DNA from: an uncultured Alphaproteobacteria bacterium
GTDB taxonomy: Bacteria; Pseudomonadota; Alphaproteobacteria; Rhodobacterales; Rhodobacteraceae
NCBI GenBank assembly: GCA_902576905.1
Contig: CACGWW010000011.1
Coordinates: 1-51,715, forward strand
Reading direction: 5' to 3'
Length of the DNA stretch: 51,715 bases
Below the pieces are notes generated by a model that was not told the DNA's origin, did no database searches, and saw nothing but the letters and a program-made list of their open reading frames with translations. Both the position numbers and the translations under genes were made by a program. This document shows, piece after piece, positions 42,563-51,602 of this stretch (within the stretch, counting starts at the first letter, position 1; the number at the start of each line of letters is the position of its first letter).

Positions 42563-43728
42563 TATTTAGATCCGAGAAGAGAGAAAAGTTTAGATTTCAA
42601 AGTATCCAGATTAGTTGATAGTTTATTTGCCAACCCTCCTCTTTCTAAATCTTCACCAACTTCTATTTGAAAAATTAATTGTCTCTTCTCGACATCGGCT
42701 TTGACAAGGGGAGCTGTTTTGACTACCAAGTGGCCATTTATTTTTTGTCCTTTCTTCAAAGGCGCGACTAGCGGTTCCTTTAATACAATTTGAATCTCAG
42801 TACTTTCTTTAGCATCGGAAGCAAGAAGTGTTTGAATATCATTTGTCGCAGATATCTTCACGCTTTCTTTTTCACCTCTCCAAACGGGCGCTTCCAAAAT
42901 GATAGAGTTCTTTTTAAAATATGTTTTCAATTTAAACTTCTTGAAAGCCCACGTTGTTATTCCTTTCGCTTCACGTGCTCTCTGCTCAACCGAGTTGAGA
43001 CCGGTAATAACAAAAGTTATTCGTCTTTTGTTTTGTTTTACTGAAGCAATTAATCCATAACCAGCCTCCTCCGTAAATCCGGTCTTCAGCCCATCGGCAC
43101 CTAGGTTCATGAAAAGTAGAGGATTTCTATTTTTTTGAGAAATATTATCCCAGGTAAACTCTAGATCATCAAATATTCTGTAATAGGAAGGATATTCTTC
43201 CCTTATTTTATTTGCCAGGGTAACAATATCTTTCGAAGACATCTTGTGTTCAGGGTCAGGCCAACCTGTTGAATTTGTAAAGTTTGAGTTTCTCAACCCA
43301 ATTTCCTTCGCTCTTATGGTCATTAGATCTGCAAAATTCGCTTCTGTTCCAGCTATTCCTTCGGCTAATACGATACATGCATCATTTCCCGATTGGATAA
43401 TAACCCCCTTAATTAGGTTTTTAATTGTGACGTATTCTCCTTCCCTGAGAAACATCTTAGACCCACCCTTTTTCCACGCTTTTTTTGATACTCTGAAAGT
43501 ATCATCCAATTCAATTTTGCCTTCCTCCAAACTTTCAAACACCATCCATAGTGTCATCAATTTTGACATTGAAGCTGGGGGAATTGGTCGATCAATATCT
43601 TTAGAGAGTAAAACTTCACCAGTCGTATTATCAATAACCAATGCTGTTTTAGCATTAGTGGAAAATCCGAGAGCTATTGTACTCCAGACACAAATTAGAA
43701 AAGTGGTAGAAACAAATAATTTTGTCAT
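42562..43728 (-). CDS. D-alanyl-D-alanine carboxypeptidase (DacA/DacC type)
   Basis: 388 residues. Signal peptide (residues 1-22), then the penicillin-binding motifs SxxK (PASMSKLM), SxN (QSGNDA) and KTG (DGLKTGFTE), followed by the beta-rich C-terminal PBP5 domain. It trims terminal D-Ala from peptidoglycan stem peptides in the periplasm. First gene of the minus-strand tmk-holB-tatD cluster, a common alphaproteobacterial arrangement. Confidence 0.93.
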   Translation of the reverse strand: MTKLFVSTTFLICVWSTIALGFSTNAKTALVIDNTTGEVLLSKDIDRPIPPASMSKLMTLWMVFESLEEGKIELDDTFRVSKKAWKKGGSKMFLREGEYVTIKNLIKGVIIQSGNDACIVLAEGIAGTEANFADLMTIRAKEIGLRNSNFTNSTGWPDPEHKMSSKDIVTLANKIREEYPSYYRIFDDLEFTWDNISQKNRNPLLFMNLGADGLKTGFTEEAGYGLIASVKQNKRRITFVITGLNSVEQRAREAKGITTWAFKKFKLKTYFKKNSIILEAPVWRGEKESVKISATNDIQTLLASDAKESTEIQIVLKEPLVAPLKKGQKINGHLVVKTAPLVKADVEKRQLIFQIEVGEDLERGGLANKLSTNLDTLKSKLFSLLGSK

Positions 43729-43821
43729 AAATTGATTTCTTTAATTTTTAATTCACTATTATCATAAGTCCTATAATAAATTATAAATATTGCTTTTAAT
43801 ATTAAAATCGGAGTCTTGAAT

Positions 43822-45360
43822 ATGATTGATAATACCCATTTCGATATTTTAAATGTAATTGAGACCCACGGTGCTTATCAACCTGAGAAGCCAGCTATAT
43901 GTTGTGGTGAAATAACAAGACTGTGGAAAGATTTTAGACAAAATATTAATAAGGTAGCAAATTTTTTTAAGAAAATGGGTGTTCATAAGGGAGATAACGT
44001 CGCGCTCTTAATAGGTAATCGGCCCGAAATACTTGAGCTAATTTTCGGTATAGTGAAAATGGGCGCGTGTGTTGTACCTCTTTCCGGACTTTTAACTAAA
44101 GAACAAATAACTGTGTTAGTAAATAATAGTGATGCAAAATTATTTATCATAGATAATGACCTTATAGATTTAGTCACTTCAGATTTAGCACAATTTAAAA
44201 ATATTGACGAAACTAAGTTACTTTTTTTAGGCGGGGAGTTTGATTGTTGGAAAAAAATTTCTTCTGAAGAGAAAGATTATTGTTTCGACTATAATTGCAA
44301 GCCGGAAGATAATTTTAATATTATTTATTCATCGGGAACAACGGGTGTTCCAAAAGGCATAGTTCAAACGCATAGAGCAAGAAGTCATTGGGCAACATCT
44401 AATGCGATCGAAATGTCATTTAATTCAGAATGTAAATCTCTCACGACAACAGCACTTTATTCAAATGGTACATGGCTAATGATGCTTCCCACATTATTTG
44501 TCGGAGGTACCCTTCATGTTATGACTGGTTTTGATCCGAAAGCTTTTGTGGATCTGGTTCAGAGAGAAAGAATTACACATACGTTCCTTGTTCCCCCCCA
44601 ATTTAGTGCAATCTTATCTTTGGAAAACCTAGAAAAGGATAGCTTTAGTTCTTTAAAGACTATCTTGTCAGCAGGGTCTCCGCTAAGGCTTGATATAAAA
44701 GAAAATATTTTAGCTGGTATCAGTGAAAACCTATTCGAGCTGTATGGATTTTCTGAAGGGTTTGCTACAATGTTAAAACCTCATGATCAAAGGAAAAAAT
44801 TTGGTTCTGTTGGCACTCCCGTCTTAGGGTTTGAAATTAAAATTATTGATGAAAAAGGAAATGAGTGTTCTCCAAATGTAGCGGGTGAGATAGCGGGTTA
44901 TGGAGCCGGAATGATGAAGGAATACTATAGTGAAGTCGAACTAACAAATAACCTTATCTGGACTGATAATAGGGGTAGAAGTTTTATAAAATCTGGAGAT
45001 ATTGGTAGCTTGGATGAAGATGGGTTTTTGACGATCCTGGATAGAAAAAAAGATATGATAATATCGGGAGGCCTAAACGTATTTCCTGTAGACATTGAAG
45101 AGGTGGTTGGCAAGCACCCCGATATAAATGACGTTACAGTCATTGGCGTTCCTCACGAAAAATGGGGGGAAACGTGCGTAGCACTTATTATTCCCAAGGA
45201 TGGGGTAGAAATAGATTGTGATGAAATTAAAAATTGGTCAAACGAAAAGTTGGCCAAACATCAGAGATTGTATAAGGTTGAAAGTAGGGAGGAGTTTCCT
45301 AGAAATGCCTTGGGAAAAGTCTTGAAAAGAGTTCTAAGAGAGCCTTACTGGTCTCAGTGA
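43822..45360 (+). CDS. AMP-dependent acyl-CoA synthetase
   Basis: 512 residues from ATG 43822, which has CGGAG 8 nt upstream; TTG 43816 is in frame but worse placed. ANL-superfamily motifs: P-loop IIYSSGTTGVPKG, ELYGFSEGFATM, SGDIGSLDEDGFLTILDRKKDMI and the catalytic lysine in RNALGKVLKR. TATAAT at 43772-43777 is a candidate -10 box. It activates a carboxylic acid to its CoA ester. Convergent, overlapping by 7 nt, with the thiolase-like gene. Confidence 0.9.
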   Translation: MIDNTHFDILNVIETHGAYQPEKPAICCGEITRLWKDFRQNINKVANFFKKMGVHKGDNVALLIGNRPEILELIFGIVKMGACVVPLSGLLTKEQITVLVNNSDAKLFIIDNDLIDLVTSDLAQFKNIDETKLLFLGGEFDCWKKISSEEKDYCFDYNCKPEDNFNIIYSSGTTGVPKGIVQTHRARSHWATSNAIEMSFNSECKSLTTTALYSNGTWLMMLPTLFVGGTLHVMTGFDPKAFVDLVQRERITHTFLVPPQFSAILSLENLEKDSFSSLKTILSAGSPLRLDIKENILAGISENLFELYGFSEGFATMLKPHDQRKKFGSVGTPVLGFEIKIIDEKGNECSPNVAGEIAGYGAGMMKEYYSEVELTNNLIWTDNRGRSFIKSGDIGSLDEDGFLTILDRKKDMIISGGLNVFPVDIEEVVGKHPDINDVTVIGVPHEKWGETCVALIIPKDGVEIDCDEIKNWSNEKLAKHQRLYKVESREEFPRNALGKVLKRVLREPYWSQ

Positions 45361-46607
45361 GTTCCTTCTAAAATTATTACAGAACACGCGGCCTCTTCAA
45401 AGCCAATTACGCCTCCACCATTTTCTGCAAGCCCAATCTTATTTCGTTCGCTTTGCCTTTTTCCTGCTTCTCCCCTTAGTTGCACAGCTAGTTCATGTAT
45501 CATAGATAATCCAGTTGCGCCTACAGGATGACCCTTCGATACCAATCCTCCCGATAAATTAACGGGTAATTTGCCACCAAGTTGAGTATGACCTTCCTCA
45601 ACAAATTTTCCTCCTGAACCAATCTCACAAAAACCAAGCATTTCAAGCTGATATATTTCACAAAACGACGTTGCGTCATGGACTTCAACAAAATTAATAT
45701 CTTTTGGTTCTAGATCAGCCTGTCTATAGGCCTTTTTTGCAGCCACTCTGGATAATCCTGTTTCTTGAGGGGTTCGGTACTTTCCACCAGAAAGTACACT
45801 TGCCTTGATTTTTATAGCCCTTTGTTGAATTTCTATTGGAAAGTGTTTTAGACCTTTTTCGGAACAAATAAGAGCTGCTGCTGCTCCATCTCCAATGGGC
45901 GCACACATTGCCCTTGTTAGTGGATATGAAATTTCTCTATCTTTTAAAACATCCTCTACGCTTACTTCAAATTGATATTGAGCTTTTTCATTTAAGGAGC
46001 CATGAAAATGATTTTTCGAGGCAGCAAAAGCAATTTGCCTTTGAGTGGTTCCATAGGTCTTCATATGCCAGAGGGCCTGAAGACCATACGTATCCATAAA
46101 AATTGTCCCTTTTTTATTTCCAGGGTCAAAAGGTTTCCCAAGTTCATTTCCAATTGATTGATAAAATTCTAGCCAATCATTCCGATCAAATTGATCAATG
46201 CCTCCATCATATATTTCTTGAATTTTCTCCGGTTGATTTGGCTGATATATTTTCTCAACACCTATTGCTAAAGACACGTCCTCTGTTCCAGAAATAACAT
46301 CTTTCCAAGCTCCATGAAATGCCATTGACCCTGTAGCACAACCTCCTTCTACGTTGATAATGCCAACTCTTTCAGGGAATAGTTTTTTTTGTACCAAAGG
46401 AGTAAAGCAAACTTGACCTCTTATATTATTTTGTCCGAAGGTACCCATTCCACAATTACCAAACCATGCTTGCCCAATCATATTACCATTTTCTAATTTA
46501 GCTGATTTTAGTAAGTCGCAATAAACCTCCTCCGTAAGACTTTTAAATGTCTGATCTGCTTTTTTCTCGAACTTGGTGCATGCGGTGGCAATGAGATAGG
46601 CTTCCAA
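45354..46607 (-). CDS. SCP2-type thiolase / acetyl-CoA acetyltransferase-like protein
   Basis: 417 residues. The nucleophilic cysteine lies in EGGCATGSMAF, and GHPVGATGLSMIHELA plus EVHDATSFCEIYQLE fit the SCP-x/lipid-transfer-type thiolases rather than classical FadA. The start is TTG 46607, supported by AAAGGAGG ending 5 nt upstream. Such enzymes shorten branched, steroid or aromatic-side-chain acyl-CoAs. Follows a P450 gene by 14 nt, same strand. Confidence 0.88.
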   Translation of the reverse strand: MEAYLIATACTKFEKKADQTFKSLTEEVYCDLLKSAKLENGNMIGQAWFGNCGMGTFGQNNIRGQVCFTPLVQKKLFPERVGIINVEGGCATGSMAFHGAWKDVISGTEDVSLAIGVEKIYQPNQPEKIQEIYDGGIDQFDRNDWLEFYQSIGNELGKPFDPGNKKGTIFMDTYGLQALWHMKTYGTTQRQIAFAASKNHFHGSLNEKAQYQFEVSVEDVLKDREISYPLTRAMCAPIGDGAAAALICSEKGLKHFPIEIQQRAIKIKASVLSGGKYRTPQETGLSRVAAKKAYRQADLEPKDINFVEVHDATSFCEIYQLEMLGFCEIGSGGKFVEEGHTQLGGKLPVNLSGGLVSKGHPVGATGLSMIHELAVQLRGEAGKRQSERNKIGLAENGGGVIGFEEAACSVIILEGTH

Positions 46608-46621
46608 TTTATCCTCCTTTT

Positions 46622-47827
46622 TTAGGTCAAATTAACGTCCAACTTTTTAAGACCACGGGGCACCATTGCATCAATCCATTCAAAGGAATTCTCCGCTTTC
46701 AGCCTAGTTGTTGGATATTGCTTGAAGAAATTTAATATAGCTATACGTCCTTCCTCTCTGGCGAGAGCAGCACCAATACAAAGATGAGGACCATACCCAA
46801 ATGTTAAATGCCTGTTCGGTGAACGATCGATTTTAAAAACATCTGGTTTGTCAAAGATATTTTCGTCTCTGTTTGCACTAGAAACCATGGCAAACACTCT
46901 ATCACCTCTTTTGAGTGTTTTATTATGAAGTTGATGTTCTTTTTCCACATTCCTTACGAGCGAGTTTGTTGGCCCGTCATATCTCATTATTTCTTCTATG
47001 GTAAGATCAAGTAGATCGGGGTTTTTAAGAAGTTTTGATAGTTCTAATGGATTTTTAATCAGAGTGAGAATCCCGTTTGATATAAGATTCGTCGTAGTTT
47101 CATGACCAGCAAATAAAATTAACATGCAAGTCGCAATCAACTCATCATCAGAAAACTTATCGTTTGCAACAGATGCATTTATCAAATCCATTAAAAAACC
47201 CTCAGAAGGATTTGCTCTCCGCTCTTCAATAATTTCCCTAAAGAAAGAAACCATTTTTCTACATCCACGAGACGCTTTCTCATACTTATGCTTATCATTC
47301 CTAGCGCCGCCAATAAATTTTGACATATCATCTGACCATGATTTAAATTCGTCTAGCATGTCTATTGGAACGCCTAGTAGGTGCATTATAGTAAGTGCTG
47401 GAATGGGAGAAGCATAATGATTAACTAAATCAATTTCTCTCATATTTTTTAGTTTAGATAATGTGGCATCCGTTATAGCATTTATCTTTGGTTGCATTTC
47501 GTTAATAGATTTTCTTGTGAACGCAACCATCATTATCCTTCTCATTCTGGTATGGTCAGGGGGATTCCTGAATGCAGCCCATAGATTTAAATATTTTACA
47601 ATTTCTGCCAATAGCTTTGCTTCCTTGGTAGGGAGTTTACTATAAAAGTTGTTTAACCTATCAACAGTAATATTATCACTTGAAAGTATAGATCTAACGT
47701 CGTCGTATCTCGTAATTATCCATGATTTCAATTTCGTGTGCCAGTGTATAGGATCTTCATTTCTAAGTGCCAAGAAATAGGGATATGGATTAGCCAAAGT
47801 ATTTGGGTCAGATGGGTCGTAGTTCAT
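46622..47827 (-). CDS. Cytochrome P450
   Basis: 401 residues, soluble bacterial type. I-helix FAGHETTTN (oxygen activation), K-helix EEIMR and heme loop FGYGPHLCIGAALAREE with the thiolate cysteine. Overlaps the OYE-like gene stop by 4 nt (ATGA). No ferredoxin or ferredoxin reductase gene is adjacent, so electrons come from elsewhere. Monooxygenation of a hydrophobic substrate; identity unknown. Confidence 0.94.
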   Translation of the reverse strand: MNYDPSDPNTLANPYPYFLALRNEDPIHWHTKLKSWIITRYDDVRSILSSDNITVDRLNNFYSKLPTKEAKLLAEIVKYLNLWAAFRNPPDHTRMRRIMMVAFTRKSINEMQPKINAITDATLSKLKNMREIDLVNHYASPIPALTIMHLLGVPIDMLDEFKSWSDDMSKFIGGARNDKHKYEKASRGCRKMVSFFREIIEERRANPSEGFLMDLINASVANDKFSDDELIATCMLILFAGHETTTNLISNGILTLIKNPLELSKLLKNPDLLDLTIEEIMRYDGPTNSLVRNVEKEHQLHNKTLKRGDRVFAMVSSANRDENIFDKPDVFKIDRSPNRHLTFGYGPHLCIGAALAREEGRIAILNFFKQYPTTRLKAENSFEWIDAMVPRGLKKLDVNLT

Positions 47828-48906
47828 GCTGAGTCACTTACAAAATTTTTCCAGGTAGCCATATAGTTGACAAATGTTTCTGATAAACCTTCTTTCAAAA
47901 GATGATCCTTTGTAACAGGAGCAGAGTAGGGCTGAAAGTTTGATCCTTCAGCCTTGAGGCGGTTTGGAAATTGATGATCTAAAATTGCAGCTCTCCCTAA
48001 ACAGAAAAAGTCAACATTATTATTTTGTAAAATTTCTATATCTTCATAAGAAAAAATCTTTCCTGCTACGGTTAATAGCTTTGAACCTCTGTAGATAGTC
48101 GTAAATAGTTTTAACAAGCTTTCACCTGTGAAAGGTCCATCATCGACCAATTTAAATGAATCCCAGAGTGAAATATCGATAAAATGAATATTATTATTTT
48201 CACAAAGCATTTTATACAGTGTTATCATTTCGTTAGTATCTAAACCAAACCTTTCTGGAGAAATCCTCACACCAATCAGAAAGTTCGAGGGAGTCTTTTC
48301 TTTAATTTCCTTGATAATATCTATAAGAAACTTGGCTCTGTTTTTGAAAGAACCTCCATAATTGTCTCCTCTTTTATTGAACTTTTTAGAAAGGAATTGA
48401 CCAATGAGATAGCCGTGAGCAGCATGTAGTTCTATGCCATCATAGTTACATTGGTGTGCTCTAATGGCACATTCTACAAACGCCGCTTTCATTTCTTCAA
48501 TTTCTGCTATAGACATCTCTCTCGCAGACTTTTCTAAATTCATACTCGGACCTATTTTGTCTCCTGAATAATTAATGTCTGCCCTTATCCCTGCATGGAA
48601 AATTTGTGCTATAGAAAGTGCCTCTAAATTGTGTAATCGCTCATTTAAGCGATAGTGGCCATCTTCATGTTTAGGATCATATATGCCAAGCTGTCCTTTC
48701 CAACCAATTCCAGATTTTAACACTGGCATGGCGCATGTCATTATTATCCCAAAACCTCCTTCTGCCCTTTTTGTAAGCCAAATAAACTCATCATCAGAAA
48801 TTCTCCCTTGGTCAGGACTTTGCATATTGGTGAGTGGTGCAAGCAGAAATTTATTTTTTGCTTTTACTCCGTTTGAAAACGTGAGTTCTTTAAATAATTG
48901 CTCCAT
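47824..48906 (-). CDS. Old Yellow Enzyme-like NADH:flavin oxidoreductase
   Basis: 360 residues, FMN-binding TIM barrel. FLLAPLTNMQ near the start, GIELHAAHGYLIGQFLS (substrate/flavin region), FLIGVRISPERFGLD, and FFCLGRAAILDHQFPN at the phosphate-binding end. Reduces activated C=C bonds or demethylates; no Fe-S domain is fused. First gene of the minus-strand OYE-P450-thiolase operon. AAGAACTC-type Shine-Dalgarno is not evident. Confidence 0.9.
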   Translation of the reverse strand: MEQLFKELTFSNGVKAKNKFLLAPLTNMQSPDQGRISDDEFIWLTKRAEGGFGIIMTCAMPVLKSGIGWKGQLGIYDPKHEDGHYRLNERLHNLEALSIAQIFHAGIRADINYSGDKIGPSMNLEKSAREMSIAEIEEMKAAFVECAIRAHQCNYDGIELHAAHGYLIGQFLSKKFNKRGDNYGGSFKNRAKFLIDIIKEIKEKTPSNFLIGVRISPERFGLDTNEMITLYKMLCENNNIHFIDISLWDSFKLVDDGPFTGESLLKLFTTIYRGSKLLTVAGKIFSYEDIEILQNNNVDFFCLGRAAILDHQFPNRLKAEGSNFQPYSAPVTKDHLLKEGLSETFVNYMATWKNFVSDSA

Positions 48907-48950
48907 AGTTATATATTAAAACATACTTTCTTCTGATCAAAGGTCTATTA

Positions 48951-49526
48951 ATGCATTTAAAAAATTTATTGCGGTTTGAAATTATATTAATTTTTTTTGC
49001 ATTTTCTTTATTTGCAAATAACGTTTTTGCAAGTGAAAGATATACAATTGCAAATTCAAAAGCACTTAAATTTACCTACTTTGTAAGTGGCATTCCTTTA
49101 CAGGGTGAGTTTCATGTAGAAACATCTCATTTTACTATCGATTTTACTGAAGAACAGCAATCTAAGTTTTACATTAAAGTAGATGTCAGAAAAAGTACTG
49201 CAGGTTTTCCTTTGGCTACCAGCGCCATGTTAGGACCAAGTGTCTTAAATGCAAACAAATATCCATTTATGGAGTTTAAAAGCACTAGTATTTCTAAAAA
49301 AGATAAGGGATATCGAGTAAGCGGCCTACTCGAACTGAAAGGAGTACAGAAAAATATTGTTATTATGGTTTTTACCAAAGACAAATACAGAAAAAATGCA
49401 AAAACTCTTTTGTTTGAAATAATGTCTTCTATTAACAGATATGACTTTGGCGCTAACGGATTTCCTTTTCTTGTTGGCAAGGAAATTAAATTAAATTCTA
49501 GTATAGAATTAAAAAGAGGGGATTAA
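48951..49526 (+). CDS. YceI-family periplasmic protein
   Basis: 191 residues. Signal peptide (hydrophobic about 10-26, cleavage near VFA|SE). Beta-barrel lipocalin-like domain with KFTYFVSGIPLQGEF, MEFKSTSI and SGLLELKGVQKNI, typical of YceI. Family members bind polyisoprenoids or amphiphiles. AAAGGT upstream of the ATG. The nuclease gene begins 1 nt after its stop. Confidence 0.87.
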   Translation: MHLKNLLRFEIILIFFAFSLFANNVFASERYTIANSKALKFTYFVSGIPLQGEFHVETSHFTIDFTEEQQSKFYIKVDVRKSTAGFPLATSAMLGPSVLNANKYPFMEFKSTSISKKDKGYRVSGLLELKGVQKNIVIMVFTKDKYRKNAKTLLFEIMSSINRYDFGANGFPFLVGKEIKLNSSIELKRGD

Positions 49527-49527
49527 T

Positions 49528-50301
49528 ATGGCAAGGCATCGTGGAAAATTTGATAAAAATAAGGTTGAGCCCTATGAACTAAGTAGAAGCAGAATTGAAA
49601 ACTTTGTTAAATGTAAAGCTTGTTTTTATATGGAACAAGTGGAGGGCATAAAGTTCCCTTCTATTCCGGGGTTCAATATAAATGAGGCTACTGATATATT
49701 GCTTAAAAGAGATTTTGATAAATACAGAGAAATTGGAGAGCCTCATCCATTTTTGGTTGCCAAAGGACGAGACTTTCTCATTCCCTTCTCTCATGAACAC
49801 TTTGAATTATGGACGCAAAGCTTACATTTTGGAGCAAAAGATAGGCTTAACTTTGTGGACCCTAAAACAAATCTTAAAGTTGGTGGTGGTCTCGATGACG
49901 TTTGGTTAAATATTAACACTAATTGTTTGCATATAGTTGATTATAAAAGTACGTCGCAAAAATCAGATAAAGGTCCTATTACATTGGATGATCCCTGGAA
50001 AGCTTCTTATAAAAGGCAAATGGACCTCTATGTCTGGGTTTTAAGAAAAAAAGGCTTTCATGTTGATGATGTGGGTTACTTCCTATATTGCGACGGGGAT
50101 AGATTCAGTGACTATGTTTTTTTATCAAGTACTGCCGCATCTATGAATTTTAAGATAACTTTAATTGACTACAAAACTAACGACACCTGGATAGAGCCGA
50201 CCTTGCAAGATATTAGAGAGTGTTTGAACGAGAGCAAAAGACCGCTGCATTCAGACTATTGTGAATATGGAAAATTTCTTACTCAAAGTTTAAATCAATG
50301 A
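49528..50301 (+). CDS. Stand-alone PD-(D/E)XK nuclease (AddB/Cas4-like fold)
   Basis: 257 residues. N-terminal LSRSRIENFVKCKACFY matches the SxSRlxxFxxCp start of AddB/Cas4-type domains. Core: D123/D124 (GLDDVWL), D138-x-K140 (VDYKST) and the QxxxY motif Q164 (KRQMDLYVW). Cysteines C29/C32 and C232/C245 could bind a 4Fe-4S cluster, though the spacing differs from AddB. No helicase or cas gene is near. Likely DNA repair or processing. Confidence 0.82.
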   Translation: MARHRGKFDKNKVEPYELSRSRIENFVKCKACFYMEQVEGIKFPSIPGFNINEATDILLKRDFDKYREIGEPHPFLVAKGRDFLIPFSHEHFELWTQSLHFGAKDRLNFVDPKTNLKVGGGLDDVWLNINTNCLHIVDYKSTSQKSDKGPITLDDPWKASYKRQMDLYVWVLRKKGFHVDDVGYFLYCDGDRFSDYVFLSSTAASMNFKITLIDYKTNDTWIEPTLQDIRECLNESKRPLHSDYCEYGKFLTQSLNQ

Positions 50302-51549
50302 ACTCAAAATACTATCTGTATTATTAAGTCTCTCAATGTTAAGACCAGCAACAGATTTGTATTTTTCTGAGTGATTTTTAAGTTCGCTTTGGCTAATGAT
50401 TTCCTGGATATTATTAAAAGTTCCTCCACAACGGTCTTCAACTACTTGTAGAAGAGCATCGGGACCAGAACTTCTATTTGCTAATGTTATTTTGGCAGTT
50501 AGGGGAAGCATCTCTTCTTCATAGCGCAATAAAGCAGTTTCATTAAGTCCATTTACTTTTAAATGAAACGCAAGTTTTCTAGCATCAATAATAGCTTGGC
50601 TGGCACCATTTGATCCAACTGGATAAGTTGGGTGGGCAGCATCACCTAACAAGGTTGTTCTTCCAAAAGTCCATTTTGGTAATGGATCTCTGTCAACCAT
50701 TGGATATTCATAGATTGAGCTCGTTTCTGAAATAAGGCTTAGAGGATTTATCCATTCAAAGGACCACTCTGTAAAGCTACCTATAAATTTTGATTTATCT
50801 ACCTTTTTACTCCAGTCACTTTTCATATATATTTTTTCAGGATTAAATTTTAGTTCCGCTATCCAGTTTATTTTTGTATTCCCGTGACTGTCTTTTTGAC
50901 TTATAGGGTATGAAACAAATCTTTGCGTATCATGTCCAATCATCACCATAGAAGCACCAGTCCTAAAAGGAGTAGCAGCTGTTAGCCCACGCCATAAAAT
51001 TGCTCCGTTCCATAGAGGATCCCCTTCATCTGGGAATAACTGTTTTCGAATATTTGAATTTATCCCATCACAAGCAACAAGAATATCGCCGTAAAAGGAT
51101 TCATTTTTTTTTGTATTCTTATTCAAGTATTGCAATTCTACTGAAGAGGATAAATTTTTGAAGCCAGTAGCTCTAATACCTAAATTAACATAGCTTTTTT
51201 TCGAACGTCCAATAAGAGTATCATAAAGTAACTTTTGGAGTTCTCCTCTATGGACAGAAAATTGTGGTACATTATACCCTGCTTTTAAGCCCCGTGATTC
51301 AGTCCAAATTTCCAAACCTTTTTTTGAAAATAATCCAAATTCTTCAGTTTGCACCCCAATTCTTGTCAGACTATCTTTTAATCCTAATGCGAAAAGTTCC
51401 CTTACGGCATTAGGTTGAAGGTTGACTCCAACTCCTAGTGGTTCAATAGATACTGAGGTCTCAAATATTTGAAATGGTATTTTTAGTTGTTGTAGGGATA
51501 GCCCTAAACATAAACCACCTATTCCTGCTCCACTAATCAGAACTGTCAT
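50290..51549 (-). CDS. FAD-dependent monooxygenase, PhzS-like
   Basis: 419 residues, class A flavoprotein. N-terminal GAGIGGLCLGLSL, EPLGVGVNLQPNAV, the PQFSVHRGELQ block, DGINSN, and YPMVDRDPLPKW with GDAAHPTYPVGSNGASQA. These blocks resemble PhzS/salicylate-hydroxylase-like enzymes. Hydroxylates an aromatic or heteroaromatic acid using NAD(P)H and O2; the substrate is unknown. Overlaps the nuclease gene tail-to-tail by 12 nt. A partial gene ends 53 bp upstream on the same strand. Confidence 0.9.
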   Translation of the reverse strand: MTVLISGAGIGGLCLGLSLQQLKIPFQIFETSVSIEPLGVGVNLQPNAVRELFALGLKDSLTRIGVQTEEFGLFSKKGLEIWTESRGLKAGYNVPQFSVHRGELQKLLYDTLIGRSKKSYVNLGIRATGFKNLSSSVELQYLNKNTKKNESFYGDILVACDGINSNIRKQLFPDEGDPLWNGAILWRGLTAATPFRTGASMVMIGHDTQRFVSYPISQKDSHGNTKINWIAELKFNPEKIYMKSDWSKKVDKSKFIGSFTEWSFEWINPLSLISETSSIYEYPMVDRDPLPKWTFGRTTLLGDAAHPTYPVGSNGASQAIIDARKLAFHLKVNGLNETALLRYEEEMLPLTAKITLANRSSGPDALLQVVEDRCGGTFNNIQEIISQSELKNHSEKYKSVAGLNIERLNNTDSILSSLI

Positions 51550-51602
51550 TTTAAATTAATTCTATTTGAGTGACGTATATGTGGACCATAATAAGCCTTC
51601 AT

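Noticed and set aside
43244-43735. 163-residue open frame on the plus strand
   Set aside because: Antisense to the D-Ala-D-Ala carboxypeptidase, whose motifs are intact; no independent start signal.
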